From: Rhodobacterales bacterium | Lineage (GTDB): Bacteria > Pseudomonadota > Alphaproteobacteria > Rhodobacterales > Rhodobacteraceae | Length of the DNA: 64,000 nt | Assembly (NCBI GenBank): GCA_002747035.1 | Contig: PDRZ01000020.1 | Span: 1 to 64,000, forward strand | Direction: 5' to 3' | Part shown: positions 1-8,800 of the stretch, in pieces | Numbering within the stretch: the stretch's first letter is position 1 | How the letters are laid out: each line of letters opens with the position of its first letter | Made by a program: the position numbers and the translations under genes | Notes under the pieces: model-generated | Databases searched by the model: none | What the model was told of the DNA's origin: nothing | What the model saw: the letters and a program-made list of their open reading frames with translations, nothing else

Positions 1-79
1 GGAAGACGGCCTGCGTTTCGCCATCCGCGAAGGCGGCCGTACCGTCGGCGCCGGTGTCGTGTCGAAGATCGTGGAGTAA
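1..79 (+). CDS. tuf: Elongation factor Tu, 3' end only
   Basis: The first bases, read in the frame starting at base 2, encode the last 25 residues of EF-Tu. They end in the family's strongly conserved tail GGRTVGAGVVSKIVE before a TAA stop at 77-79. EF-Tu is the GTPase that delivers aminoacyl-tRNA to the ribosome. The gene is cut by the window edge, so nothing more can be said about it. A strong rho-independent terminator follows about 110 bases downstream. Confidence 0.95.
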   Translation, partial: EDGLRFAIREGGRTVGAGVVSKIVE

Positions 80-188
80 CCCACGATCCCGAGACGCGCT
101 ACGTGGGCTGTGTCGAAGATCGCCGTAAGGCGGCAGTGGGCTTGCCAAAGGCAAACCTGCGAGAGCCTCAACGGTTACAAACCAGAAA

Positions 189-216
189 GGCCGCTCCGAA
201 AGGGGCGGCCTTTTTT
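189..216 (+). terminator. Rho-independent terminator after tuf
   Basis: A 9-bp stem (189-197 with 202-210, one G-U pair) closes a GAAA tetraloop and is followed directly by six T residues. This is a textbook intrinsic terminator and should end the tuf transcript. Confidence 0.93.
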
Positions 217-596
217 GCATTCATACCGGGAACCGGTAGGAGGTCAGACCTGTCACAGGATTGTTGCGCCCCGGGATTTATAGCCAAACGACACAATTCC
301 AATTGTGCCTTTTGACTATAAGTCTCTGATTTTACGCTGATGCTTCGTGGAATTTGGGATCAAAACCACTCCCGTCAGCTATAATTGGTCGGGCGCAGCC
401 CGCACCCATCAACGGGTTTACGCCACCCGAGATCATAAACTGGTCCTCTGTGCCGTTGGAGGGCAGGTCGGTCCTGTTCGATCCCGGTTCCAGGGCGGTC
501 GGGAGCGAAGCGGTTGGCCCCTGCGCCCCCACCCGTCGCCTTGTCTTTTCCGCGCATCGGGCGCAGCATCGCGAGGATTGGAGAACAGGGGCGACG
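217..596. other. Intergenic region with a small operator-like palindrome
   Basis: I see no convincing gene in these 380 bases. At 292-307 there is a 7-bp inverted repeat (CACAATT-CC-AATTGTG) of operator shape. A TATAAT sequence at 380-385 could be a -10 box for the membrane-protein gene starting at 597, but the best -35-like match is poorly spaced. An in-frame extension of that gene back to 354 looks non-coding. Confidence 0.4.
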
Positions 597-1550
597 ATGA
601 GGTGGATCTTTCGGCTTTTGACACCGTGGTATTTGCGGTGGCTGTTTGGACTGCCATGGTGGCTTTGGGCGGTGGTGTCGCTTGCGGCTCTGACGCTGGT
701 GCCGGACCCCGTGGGGCGCTATCTGCGCGATGCACCCCGTTTGCAACAGGCGCTTGCCGCGCTGCCACCCGCCCTGGTGCCCCTTGCGGCGCTGACCCCG
801 GCTGCGCCGTTTGGCGAGGTGCGGGTGCGGCTTGACGCCTTGCCCCGGTTTGACCCCATCCGGCTGGACGTGGTTGGCCCTGACAAGATTATTCTGCCCT
901 TGGCGGATGGCACCGGGGCCGCGGTCCGGGCGGTGTTGGTTGTGCCAAGGACAAGCCGCGCCGAATTGGCGACCTATCTTCAGGGGTTGGACCGGTTTGC
1001 GCCCGTGGTGACGGGGCGCGTGGACGGGGACATCGGGGCGCAGGTACACCATGACAAGACCCGCATCTCTTTGGAGGCGCGTGGCATTGCCACCGCCCCT
1101 CAACTGGTGCTGATCACCCCGTTTCTTGACGGGCGCAGGGCGGGGTTGAACGCCGCAGCCTTTGGGCCGCTGGATTTGGGGATCAGCCTGACAGCGTTGC
1201 TCTTGCCGCTGATGATCACGGGGATGCTGTGGTATCGGCAGAGAGCGCAGAGTGCGCCACGGCCCGGGAAGGTCCGCCCCACCCCAACAGGGCGCGCGCA
1301 GCCCTCCGTGCCGGTGCCGCGGCCCGGGATGACAGGCCCGTGGGGGGCGCAACCGACCGCTCCTGTGCCCCCGCAGGACCCGGTTTCAGGCGCGGAGTCG
1401 CGCCATCTGCCCCCTACATCGCCCACCCCAAGCCGTCGCAAACGGAAAACCCCGGAAGACATCGTCGCCAGGGCATTTGGCCGTGCCCCACGGCGCCCGC
1501 CCCGCCCGCATCACGGGGACAGATCGGCGCCAAAGGGGGAGGATAGGTAA
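597..1550 (+). CDS. Membrane protein of unknown function, two TM segments
   Basis: A 317-residue protein that I do not recognise. A TM segment lies near residues 15-35 (tryptophan-rich WLFGLPWWLWAVV) and a second near 193-213. Between them is a roughly 150-residue periplasmic-looking domain. The last 100 residues are rich in Pro, Arg and Lys and probably lie in the cytoplasm. The start at 597 was chosen because a GGAG lies about 13 bases upstream and because the possible extension to 354 is low-complexity and atypical. It lies between tuf and tRNA-Trp and is followed by palindromic repeats. Function unknown. Confidence 0.7.
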   Translation: MRWIFRLLTPWYLRWLFGLPWWLWAVVSLAALTLVPDPVGRYLRDAPRLQQALAALPPALVPLAALTPAAPFGEVRVRLDALPRFDPIRLDVVGPDKIILPLADGTGAAVRAVLVVPRTSRAELATYLQGLDRFAPVVTGRVDGDIGAQVHHDKTRISLEARGIATAPQLVLITPFLDGRRAGLNAAAFGPLDLGISLTALLLPLMITGMLWYRQRAQSAPRPGKVRPTPTGRAQPSVPVPRPGMTGPWGAQPTAPVPPQDPVSGAESRHLPPTSPTPSRRKRKTPEDIVARAFGRAPRRPPRPHHGDRSAPKGEDR

Positions 1551-1602
1551 CCGCACAAGCGTTTCCAAACACAGGTCGCGTCCCGGGCCCGCCTTGAGAC
1601 GT

Positions 1603-1648
1603 TTTAAAGCGTTTCCGCATGACGTTGACTCAGCGTGATGTGGAAACG
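1603..1648 (-). repeat. Palindromic element, third and diverged copy
   Basis: TTTTAAAGCGTTTCC, a 25-bp centre, then GGAAACGC. Read on the minus strand it has the same GCGTTTCC...GGAAACGCTTTAAAA frame as the elements at 1650-1720 and 5691-5761, but its centre is different. It lies back-to-back with the next copy, which gives a cluster of GTTTCC/GGAAAC arms between 1558 and 1720. Confidence 0.65.
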
Positions 1649-1649
1649 C

Positions 1650-1720
1650 CGCGCAACATATCAGGCGTGTGGTCGTTTCCAGTTCTTGCTGTGATCCAAC
1701 ACTAACCGGAAACGCTTTAA
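1650..1720 (+). repeat. 71-bp palindromic intergenic element, copy A
   Basis: It begins CGCGCAACATATCAGG and ends GGAAACGCTTTAA. Arms CGTTTCCAG and CCGGAAACG flank a 27-bp core. The element has the same length as 5691-5761. The left 16 bases are identical in the two copies and the right end is identical, but the core (TTGCTGTGATCC here) matches the other copy (GGATCACAGCAA) only as its reverse complement. It lies just upstream of tRNA-Trp. Confidence 0.8.
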
Positions 1721-1786
1721 CCCGCCTGCGCGCCGGTTTTGCACTTGCAAAGCGCGGCAAGCCTGCGTAAATGCTGTCTCGGCCTT

Positions 1787-1862
1787 AGGGGTATAGCTCA
1801 GCTGGTAGAGCGACGGTCTCCAAAACCGTAGGTCGCGGGTTCGAACCCTGCTGCCCCTGCCA
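1787..1862 (+). tRNA. tRNA-Trp (anticodon CCA)
   Basis: 76 nt with a full cloverleaf. The acceptor AGGGGUA pairs with UGCCCCU, the discriminator is G, and CCA is genome-encoded at 1860-1862. The anticodon stem is ACGGU/ACCGU with the CCA anticodon at 1820-1822, and the T-loop GGTTCGAACC is canonical. In relatives this tRNA usually sits between tuf and secE-nusG. Here a polysaccharide gene region follows instead. Confidence 0.97.
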
Positions 1863-2127
1863 AAATCTTCACCGAAAAACAGTAGGTTGGCGTTTGAGAC
1901 GGTTGTCCCCCTCTCGAATTTGGTCGTTGCACAAGGTTTGCACAAAATGGCTGTGGTCTGGATTGCGGTAACCACAGACCTTGCCGTGCGTGTTCCCATG
2001 TTGGCCTCCTTGCCTCATGCTCAGGGATCGTTGCGCAAGCCGGTTCTGGTGGCTTTTTCGCGCCATTGGTCAGGTTGCCCGGAAAGTCGGGGCCAGAAAG
2101 GCGGCCAGAAAGGGCGGAGAGGAGGGG
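1863..2127. other. Intergenic, no gene seen
   Basis: 265 bases between tRNA-Trp and the convergent glycosyltransferase. A hairpin is possible at about 1953-1978 (CTGTGGT...ACCACAG) but has no T-run. I found no duplicate of the tRNA 3' end and no open reading frame I would defend. Confidence 0.5.
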
Positions 2128-3336
2128 TTAGCGCCCCTTGATGCCGTCCAGAAGGGTGCGCGCCCCGCGGGCGGAGGAAAATCCGCCCACAATCCGGGCG
2201 CGCCCGGCGCTGGAGAGGTGCAACAACCGATTCGGGTCTTTGGCCAGCGCCTCGATCGCGGTGGCCAGAACCGCAGGGTTGCGCGGCGGCACCAACAGCC
2301 CGTCACGCCCGCTGTGGATCAATTCAGGCACCCCGCCTGCATCGGTGCCGATGGTGGGCACCTCCATCGACATGGCCTCCATATAAGCCACGCCCAGGGG
2401 TTCGTGCCAGCTTGCCAGGACAAAGATATGCGCCTCTTCCAGATGGCGTTTGACCGCGCCCGCATCAATTGCGCCCAGCAATTGGGCGTGATCGCCCAGA
2501 TCCAGCCGCGCCAGATCGGCGTTCAGCATGGCGTGAAACCCGTGCCCGCCCTCGTCATCCTCGCCCGCGATGGTCAGCCGCGCGTCGATGCCGCGATCCC
2601 GCAGCAGCCGCACCGCCTCCATCAGATCCTGATGCCCTTTGACAACGTTGAGTCGCCCACAGGAGAAAATGCGCAGCGGCCCATCGGGGGCCGGCGGGGT
2701 ATAGGGGGTCGCGCGTTTCAACTCTTTGGTATCGACGCCCATGGGTTGAAGGAACAGCCGATCCGGCACGTCCTCGCCCAGAGCCGCGCGCAGTTCGCGG
2801 GTCAGTTTTTCGGTGATGACGGTGCCAAAATTCGCATGGCGCCATTTGAACCCCTGACCCGAGCCATAATCCGAGAGGGGACCGTGCAGGGTCAGGCTAT
2901 ATTCCAGCCCCCAGATCCGGTTGGCCAGCGCACAGATCAGCGCAGCCCGGCCACAGGAATGGGCATGCACATGGGTGATGCCCTGTGCCCGACAGGCCCG
3001 CGCCAGCCGCCGCGCAGCGGGCAGGGAGATCAACACATCCCTGGCGAAGGTTGTGCCCTGACTGCGCAAATCCCGCCACAGGGCCGCCAGCGGCACCCGC
3101 AGCATCGCCAGAGCCGCATTCAGCGGGGCCATATCGCCCAGATAGGTGGTGCGGCGCATCGCCTCATCCGACCAGTCATGGGAAATAAGGCCGGGCGGAG
3201 GGGGTCTTGTGCTAAACAGCGTCACATTGGCGCCCGAATTTTGTAGTTCCTGTATCTCGCGCCAAAAGAAGATATGGGTTTGGCCCGGAAATTGAGGTAT
3301 CAGGACACCGATGGATTTGGAGTCAGACAAGATCAC
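2128..3336 (-). CDS. Glycosyltransferase family 4 (GT-B fold)
   Basis: A 402-residue retaining glycosyltransferase expected to add one sugar from a nucleotide-sugar donor to a lipid-linked oligosaccharide at the inner membrane. It has an N-terminal acceptor domain, with THVHAHSCGRAAL and TLHGPLSDYG near residues 121-157. The C-terminal donor domain has IFSCGRLNVVKGH at 223-235 and the GT4 E-x7-E motif at E312 and E320 (EPLGVAYME). Length is normal for colanic-acid/EPS type GT4 enzymes. It is transcribed divergently from the GT2 gene at 3430, with a shared 93-bp promoter gap. Donor and acceptor sugars cannot be read from sequence. Confidence 0.88.
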   Translation of the reverse strand: MILSDSKSIGVLIPQFPGQTHIFFWREIQELQNSGANVTLFSTRPPPPGLISHDWSDEAMRRTTYLGDMAPLNAALAMLRVPLAALWRDLRSQGTTFARDVLISLPAARRLARACRAQGITHVHAHSCGRAALICALANRIWGLEYSLTLHGPLSDYGSGQGFKWRHANFGTVITEKLTRELRAALGEDVPDRLFLQPMGVDTKELKRATPYTPPAPDGPLRIFSCGRLNVVKGHQDLMEAVRLLRDRGIDARLTIAGEDDEGGHGFHAMLNADLARLDLGDHAQLLGAIDAGAVKRHLEEAHIFVLASWHEPLGVAYMEAMSMEVPTIGTDAGGVPELIHSGRDGLLVPPRNPAVLATAIEALAKDPNRLLHLSSAGRARIVGGFSSARGARTLLDGIKGR

Positions 3337-3429
3337 AGCTTTCTTTGATGCAGGTCACGAACAGCGCCTGTGCGGACTTTGCACCGAAGCCCGACCGGCT
3401 GACAAGCCCCGGTTCCCGTCGGAGGCGAC

Positions 3430-4290
3430 ATGCCCGGCGTAACACTCATCATTCCCGCCCATGACGAAGCGGCTTATATCGGCCCCTGTCTTGAGGCGAT
3501 TCTGGCCTCGAACCCGAAACCGGGGTCAGGGTCCGGGTCATTGCCCGTGCCCCTGCCGGTCGAGGTGATCGTGGTTGCCAACGGCTGTTCGGATGACACC
3601 GCCATGCGCGCCCGTGCGTTTGCGCCGCGCTTTGCCGCAATGGGGTGGGATTTTCAGGTGCTGGAGCTGGCACAGGGCGGCAAGATGGGAGCATTGAACG
3701 CAGGTGACAAGGCCGCGCGCCACGGGGCGCGGGCCTATCTGGATGCGGATGTCGTGGTTTCAAAACCGCTATTGGATCAGGTGGGCCGGGCGTTGCAAAC
3801 CCGCCGGGCGGCCTATGTCAGCGGCCGGTGCGAGATCGCCCCGGCGAAATCCGCCATCACCCGCGCCTATGGGCGGACCTATGCGCGGGTGCCGTTCATG
3901 ACCACGGGCGTACCGGGATGCGGGTTCTTTGCCGTGAATGCAGAGGGCCGCCGCCGCTGGGGGCTTTTCCCCGATATCATATCCGACGACACCTTTGTGC
4001 GGCTGTGTTTCACCCCGCAAGAGCGGATCGGCGTGGCGGCCCCTTATTCCTGGCCTCTGGTCGAAGGGTGGAGGGCGCTGGTCAAGGTGCGTGCGCGACA
4101 GGATCGCGGCGTGGCGCAGATTCGCGAAACCTATCCCCAGATTCTGGGGAATGACGACAAACCCCGGCTGGGCGTGGCGGGCAAGTTGCTGCTGGCCCTG
4201 CGCGATCCGTTCGGATTCGCGGTTTACGCGGGTGTGGCATTGGCCACGCGGTTTGACAGATCCGGCGACGGATGGAGCCGCGGGCGATGA
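3430..4290 (+). CDS. Glycosyltransferase family 2
   Basis: A 286-residue GT-A fold enzyme. The N-terminal LIIPAHDEAAYI and VVANGCSDDT make up the nucleotide-binding region, and the metal-binding DxD is at D105-A-D107. A short Gly/Ser/Pro-rich stretch at about 28-44 interrupts the first helix-strand unit and is not typical of the family. The start is supported by GGAGG seven bases upstream. It is the first gene of a rightward operon, and its stop overlaps the flippase start (ATGA). Likely role: adding a sugar to the lipid-linked repeat unit. Specificity unknown. Confidence 0.86.
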   Translation: MPGVTLIIPAHDEAAYIGPCLEAILASNPKPGSGSGSLPVPLPVEVIVVANGCSDDTAMRARAFAPRFAAMGWDFQVLELAQGGKMGALNAGDKAARHGARAYLDADVVVSKPLLDQVGRALQTRRAAYVSGRCEIAPAKSAITRAYGRTYARVPFMTTGVPGCGFFAVNAEGRRRWGLFPDIISDDTFVRLCFTPQERIGVAAPYSWPLVEGWRALVKVRARQDRGVAQIRETYPQILGNDDKPRLGVAGKLLLALRDPFGFAVYAGVALATRFDRSGDGWSRGR

Positions 4291-5645
4291 GGGTCCTGCA
4301 AAAGCTGATCGGGGGCGAAAGCCTTGTGGCCCGGGCCATGCGCAGTTCGGCGCTGACCGTTATGGGGTTTGGCGCGCAACAGATGCTGCGCCTTGCCTCG
4401 AACCTGATCCTGACGCGGCTGTTGTTTCCCGAAGCCTTTGGGATGATGGCGTTGATCACCGTGTTCCTGATGGGGCTCAACATGTTTTCCGACGTGGGCG
4501 TGACGCCCGCGATCATGCAATCCAAACGCGGCGATGATCCGGGGTTTCTTGATACCGCCTGGACGATTCAGGTGATCCGGGGCCTGTCGCTTTTTACCGT
4601 GGCCTGTTTGATCGCATGGCCCGTGGCCTCGATTTATGGCGAGCAGGATCTGCTTTATATGCTGCCCGTCGCCGCCACCACCTTGATCATCTCGGGATTC
4701 AATCCCACGCGGCTGGATCAGGCGAACCGGCATCTGCGCCTTGGCCGTGTGACCACCATCGACATCTGTTGTCAAACCGTGGGCATTGCCGTGGCGGTGG
4801 GGTTTGCGCTGGTGCTCAACTCGGTCTGGGCGCTGGTGATCAGCGGGATCGCCTCGGCCTTTGTGCATCTTGTGGCCTATAACCTGTTTCTGGAAGGGCA
4901 CCGCAACCGGTTCCGTTGGGAAAAACCCGCTGCGCGTGAGCTGATCAATTTTGGCAAATGGATTTTCCTGTCCACCGTTGCGGGATTTGTGATCAGCCAG
5001 GCGGACAAGCTGTTGATCGGGAAATACCTGCCGCTGGATCAATTTGGTGTCTACAATATCGGCTATTTTCTTGCGTCTTTTCCGTTGCTTATGGGTGGGG
5101 TTCTGGTGCGCCGTATCCTGATCCCGCTGTATCGCGAATGGCCGCCGGGTGAGACGCGGGCCAATTTCCTGCGGCTGCGCAAGATGCGGTTTGCGGTCTC
5201 GGGCGTGTTGCTGGTGCTGGTCGCGGTGCTCGCCTTTGGCGGGGTGTGGATCGTGACCCTGCTTTATGATCCGCGTTATCAGATGGCCGGGGCGGTGACC
5301 GTGGTCATCGCCTGTATGCAGGTGCCCCAGATTATCGCGCTGACCTATGATCAGGCGGCGTTGGCGGCGGGGGACAGCAAAAGGTTCTTTGTGCTCGCCG
5401 CGTCCAAGGCCGTGTTCATGGTTGTCTGCCTTTTGGTTGGGTTGGAAACGGCCGGTTTGTTCGGAGCCCTGGTGGGGCAGGGGGCGGCGATGCTGCTTGC
5501 CTACCCCGTCGTGGTGTGGCTGTCGCGCGCGACCGGGGCGTGGGACGCGCTGCATGACGCGGGACTGGCTCTGGCCGGGCTGGTGATGATCGCGCTGGCC
5601 TTCTGGCTCAACTGGGCCGCGATTGCCGATCTGGCTGTGGGATAG
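4287..5645 (+). CDS. Wzx-type polysaccharide flippase
   Basis: A 452-residue, very hydrophobic protein with about 12-14 TM segments, typical in length for Wzx/PST-family (MOP superfamily) flippases. These move undecaprenyl-PP-linked oligosaccharides to the periplasmic face. Near the N-terminus it has the LILTRLLFPEAFGMMAL pattern common to this family (segments TRLLFP and FG). ATG 4287 overlaps the upstream stop and is preceded by GGAG at good spacing. An ATG at 4272 would add five residues and is less likely. About 210 bases, including a 71-bp repeat, separate it from the PKS gene. Confidence 0.87.
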   Translation: MRVLQKLIGGESLVARAMRSSALTVMGFGAQQMLRLASNLILTRLLFPEAFGMMALITVFLMGLNMFSDVGVTPAIMQSKRGDDPGFLDTAWTIQVIRGLSLFTVACLIAWPVASIYGEQDLLYMLPVAATTLIISGFNPTRLDQANRHLRLGRVTTIDICCQTVGIAVAVGFALVLNSVWALVISGIASAFVHLVAYNLFLEGHRNRFRWEKPAARELINFGKWIFLSTVAGFVISQADKLLIGKYLPLDQFGVYNIGYFLASFPLLMGGVLVRRILIPLYREWPPGETRANFLRLRKMRFAVSGVLLVLVAVLAFGGVWIVTLLYDPRYQMAGAVTVVIACMQVPQIIALTYDQAALAAGDSKRFFVLAASKAVFMVVCLLVGLETAGLFGALVGQGAAMLLAYPVVVWLSRATGAWDALHDAGLALAGLVMIALAFWLNWAAIADLAVG

Positions 5646-5690
5646 CTCGGGGACCCGGTCTCGGCGATCACGCCATCCCACGCGCGCCTT

Positions 5691-5761
5691 CGCGCAACAT
5701 ATCAGGGGTGTGGGCGTTTCCAGTTATTTTAGGATCACAGCAATAGCTGGAAACGCTTTAA
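5691..5761 (+). repeat. 71-bp palindromic intergenic element, copy B
   Basis: Same 16-bp left end and same right end as the copy at 1650-1720. Perfect 10-bp arms GCGTTTCCAG / CTGGAAACGC flank the core. The core contains GGATCACAGCAA, the reverse complement of the equivalent stretch in copy A. It lies 95 bases upstream of the PKS start, inside the flippase-PKS gap, so it could act as a hairpin, a protein-binding site or a mobile palindrome. Confidence 0.8.
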
Positions 5762-5855
5762 AACTGGGGGGAACTTGCGAAACCGCCCCAAAAACACCTT
5801 ATTTATATAGAATAACCATAATCGACGTAGTCTCATCTGGAACGAGTATTCATCT

Positions 5856-8800
5856 ATGGCTGACCAAACCGATTCCGTTCAATCTGGCGAAAACGACATC
5901 GCCATTATTGGCATGGCCGCGCATCTGCCGGGCGCGGGCAATATCGGTGAGTATTGGGACAACCTGCGTCAAGGTGTTGAATCCATTCGCAAACTGGATG
6001 AAAATGCGCTGCGCGAAGCTGGCGTGCCCGAGGCGGTGTTCAACCGTCCCGACTATGTCCCCTTTGCCGCGCCGCTGGATCGGTTCGAAGAGTTTGACGG
6101 CGACTTCTTCGGATTCTCGCCCAGGGAATCGGCCATTCTTGACCCCCAGCACCGACATTTTCTGGAAGTGGCGTGGGAGGCTTTTGAAAATGCCGGTCAC
6201 GTGCCGGAAAATGTCAAAGGCCCCATTGGGGTCTTTGCCGGGTGCGGCATGGGGTCCTATTTCTATTTCAACATCTGCTCGAACCCGGAGATGGTGGAAA
6301 ACACTGGCATGTTCCTGTTGCGCCATACCGGCAATGACAAGGATTTCCTGTCGACCCGGGTCAGCCATGTGTTTGATCTGAAAGGGCCGTCGCTGTCGCT
6401 GCAAACCGCCTGTTCCACCTCGCTTGTGGCAACGCATTATGCGGCGCAGTCGTTGCTGAACGGGGAATGTGACATGGCGCTGGCCGGGGGGGTGACCATC
6501 GAACTGCCCCAGGGCCATGGCTATGTTTTCAAGGAAAACGAAATCCTGTCGCCCGACGGCCATTGCCACGCCTTTGATGCCAGCGCCGAAGGCACGGTGT
6601 TCGGATCGGGCGCGGGGGTGGTTCTGCTGCGCCGTATGGCGGATGCGGTGCGCGATGGCGACCATATCTGGGCGGTGATCAAAGGCAGCGCGGTCAATAA
6701 TGACGGCGCGGCCAAGGCCGGATACCTTGCCCCGTCCGTGGATGGTCAGGCGGCGGCGATTGCCGAAGCACAGGCCATTGCCGAGACCCCCGCCGATACG
6801 GTGGATTACGTGGAATGCCACGGCACCGGCACCTATCTGGGGGATCCGATCGAGGTGGCCGCGCTCACCGAAGCCTTCCGTGAAACCACCGACGACACCG
6901 GGTTCTGTCGCATCGGCAGCGTGAAGACCAACATTGGCCATCTGGACACGGCCGCCGGGGTGGCCAGCCTGATCAAAACCTCGCTGGCGCTGCATCACCG
7001 GCAAATGCCGCCGTCGTTGAATTTCAACACCCCCAACCCGACGATTGATTTCGAACATTCGCCGTTCCGGGTGAATGACAGCCTGCGGGATTGGCAGAGC
7101 CACAAGGGCCCGCGCCGCGCCGGGGTGAATTCGCTGGGGGTGGGGGGCACCAATGCCCATGCGGTTCTAGAGGAAGCGCCCGCGCGCGCCGCCTCCGGGG
7201 CATGCGACTGGCCGTTCCTGCCGCTGGTGGTTTCGGGCCGCTCCAGGGCCGCGTTGAACGCCAATGCTGCCGCTTTGGCGGCGCATCTGCGGGCCCATCC
7301 CGAACAGCCGCTGGCCGATGTGGCCTTTACCCTGAAGGATGGGCGGAAAGGGTTCGAAAAACGCAAGGTAATCGTGGCAGAGACCCATGAACAGGCGGCT
7401 GAGTTGTTGGAAAATGACAACCCTCGTCGGGTCTTTACCCATTCGGTTGTGGGCGATGACCCGGAATATGTGTTCATGTTCCCCGGTGGCGGGGCGCAAT
7501 ATGCGGGTATGGCGCGGGACCTTTATGAAACCGAGCCGGTGTTTGCCGAATGGATGGATCGCGGGCTGGAGGTGCTGCAACCGCGGCTGGATTACGACCT
7601 GCGCGCGCTGTGGCTACCCGAAGCCGGAGCAGAGGAGGCGGCCAATGCGGCCCTGCAAAGGCCTTCGGTCCAGTTGCCTTTGATCATGATCACCGAATAT
7701 GCACTGGCGCAGTTGTGGATCAGCTGGGGGGTGAAACCCGATATCCTTGTGGGCCATTCCATGGGCGAAAACACTGCGGCCTGTCTGGCCGGGGTGATGC
7801 GTTTTGAGGACTGCATCGGTCTTGTCCACCTGCGCGGGCAGTTGTTTGATACCGTGCCGGCAGGGGGAATGCTGTCGGTGTCTCTGGATGCCGGGGATTT
7901 GCGCGGCGAATTGGGGGCCGATCTTGATCTGGCCAGTGTCAACGCGCCGGGCCTGTCGGTTGCCACTGGCCCCCGGGCCGCGCTTGATGCGCTGCAACAG
8001 CGGCTTGAGGCGCGGGATATAGATTGCCAGCGGGTGCAGATCGACATTGCCGCCCATTCGCGGATGCTGGACCCGATTCTTGCCCGGTTTGGCGATTATC
8101 TGCGGGCGATGACGTTGAACGCGCCGCAAATTCCGTTGCTGTCCAACCGCACCGGCGCGCCGATTACGGATGAACAGGCGACCGACCCGGACTATTGGGT
8201 GGCCCACCTGCGCAACACGGTGCGGTTTGCCGATTGCGTTTCCACGCTGGCCGAACGGCCCGAGCGGATTTACATCGAAATGGGGCCGGGCAAGGCGCTG
8301 TCGTCTCTGGCCCCGCTCAATCCTGACGTGTCCCGGGATCAGGTGATTTCGGCCCTGCGTCATCCGCAGGACGACATTGCGGATGATGAATACTTTATTG
8401 CGCAACTGGCGCGTATCTGGGCCATGGGAGGAGATTTTGACTGGCATCAGATCTGGGGCGAGGCGCGACGGAATCGCGTACCCCTGCCGACCTATCAATT
8501 CCAGAAGAAACCCTATTTCATCGCGCCCGGATCGGTGCGGGAAGACCCGGTGCCAACCCATCTGATCCGTCAGCCCGACCTGGCCGACTGGGGCTATGTT
8601 CCGGCCTGGAAACCCATGGCGGCGGATTGCGATGTCGATGTTACGGGAGACCTGTCCGAAGCCGCGCCCGAAAGCTGGTTGTTGTTCGAGGACGAGGCCG
8701 GTCTGGGCCGAGCCACGGCAGCGCGCCTGCGCGCGGCGGGGCATCAGGTGACAACGGTACGCCCCGGTGACGCCTTTGGCCGCGATGGAAAACACGGCTT

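Noticed and set aside
354-596. N-terminal extension of the membrane protein
   Set aside because: The frame is open but the sequence has no conserved feature, and a better ribosome site precedes 597.
1838-1862. tRNA-Trp 3' end as an integration (att) site
   Set aside because: I looked for a second copy of the T-arm and acceptor end near 33.9, 36.1 and 42 kb and saw none, and no integrase is present in the window.
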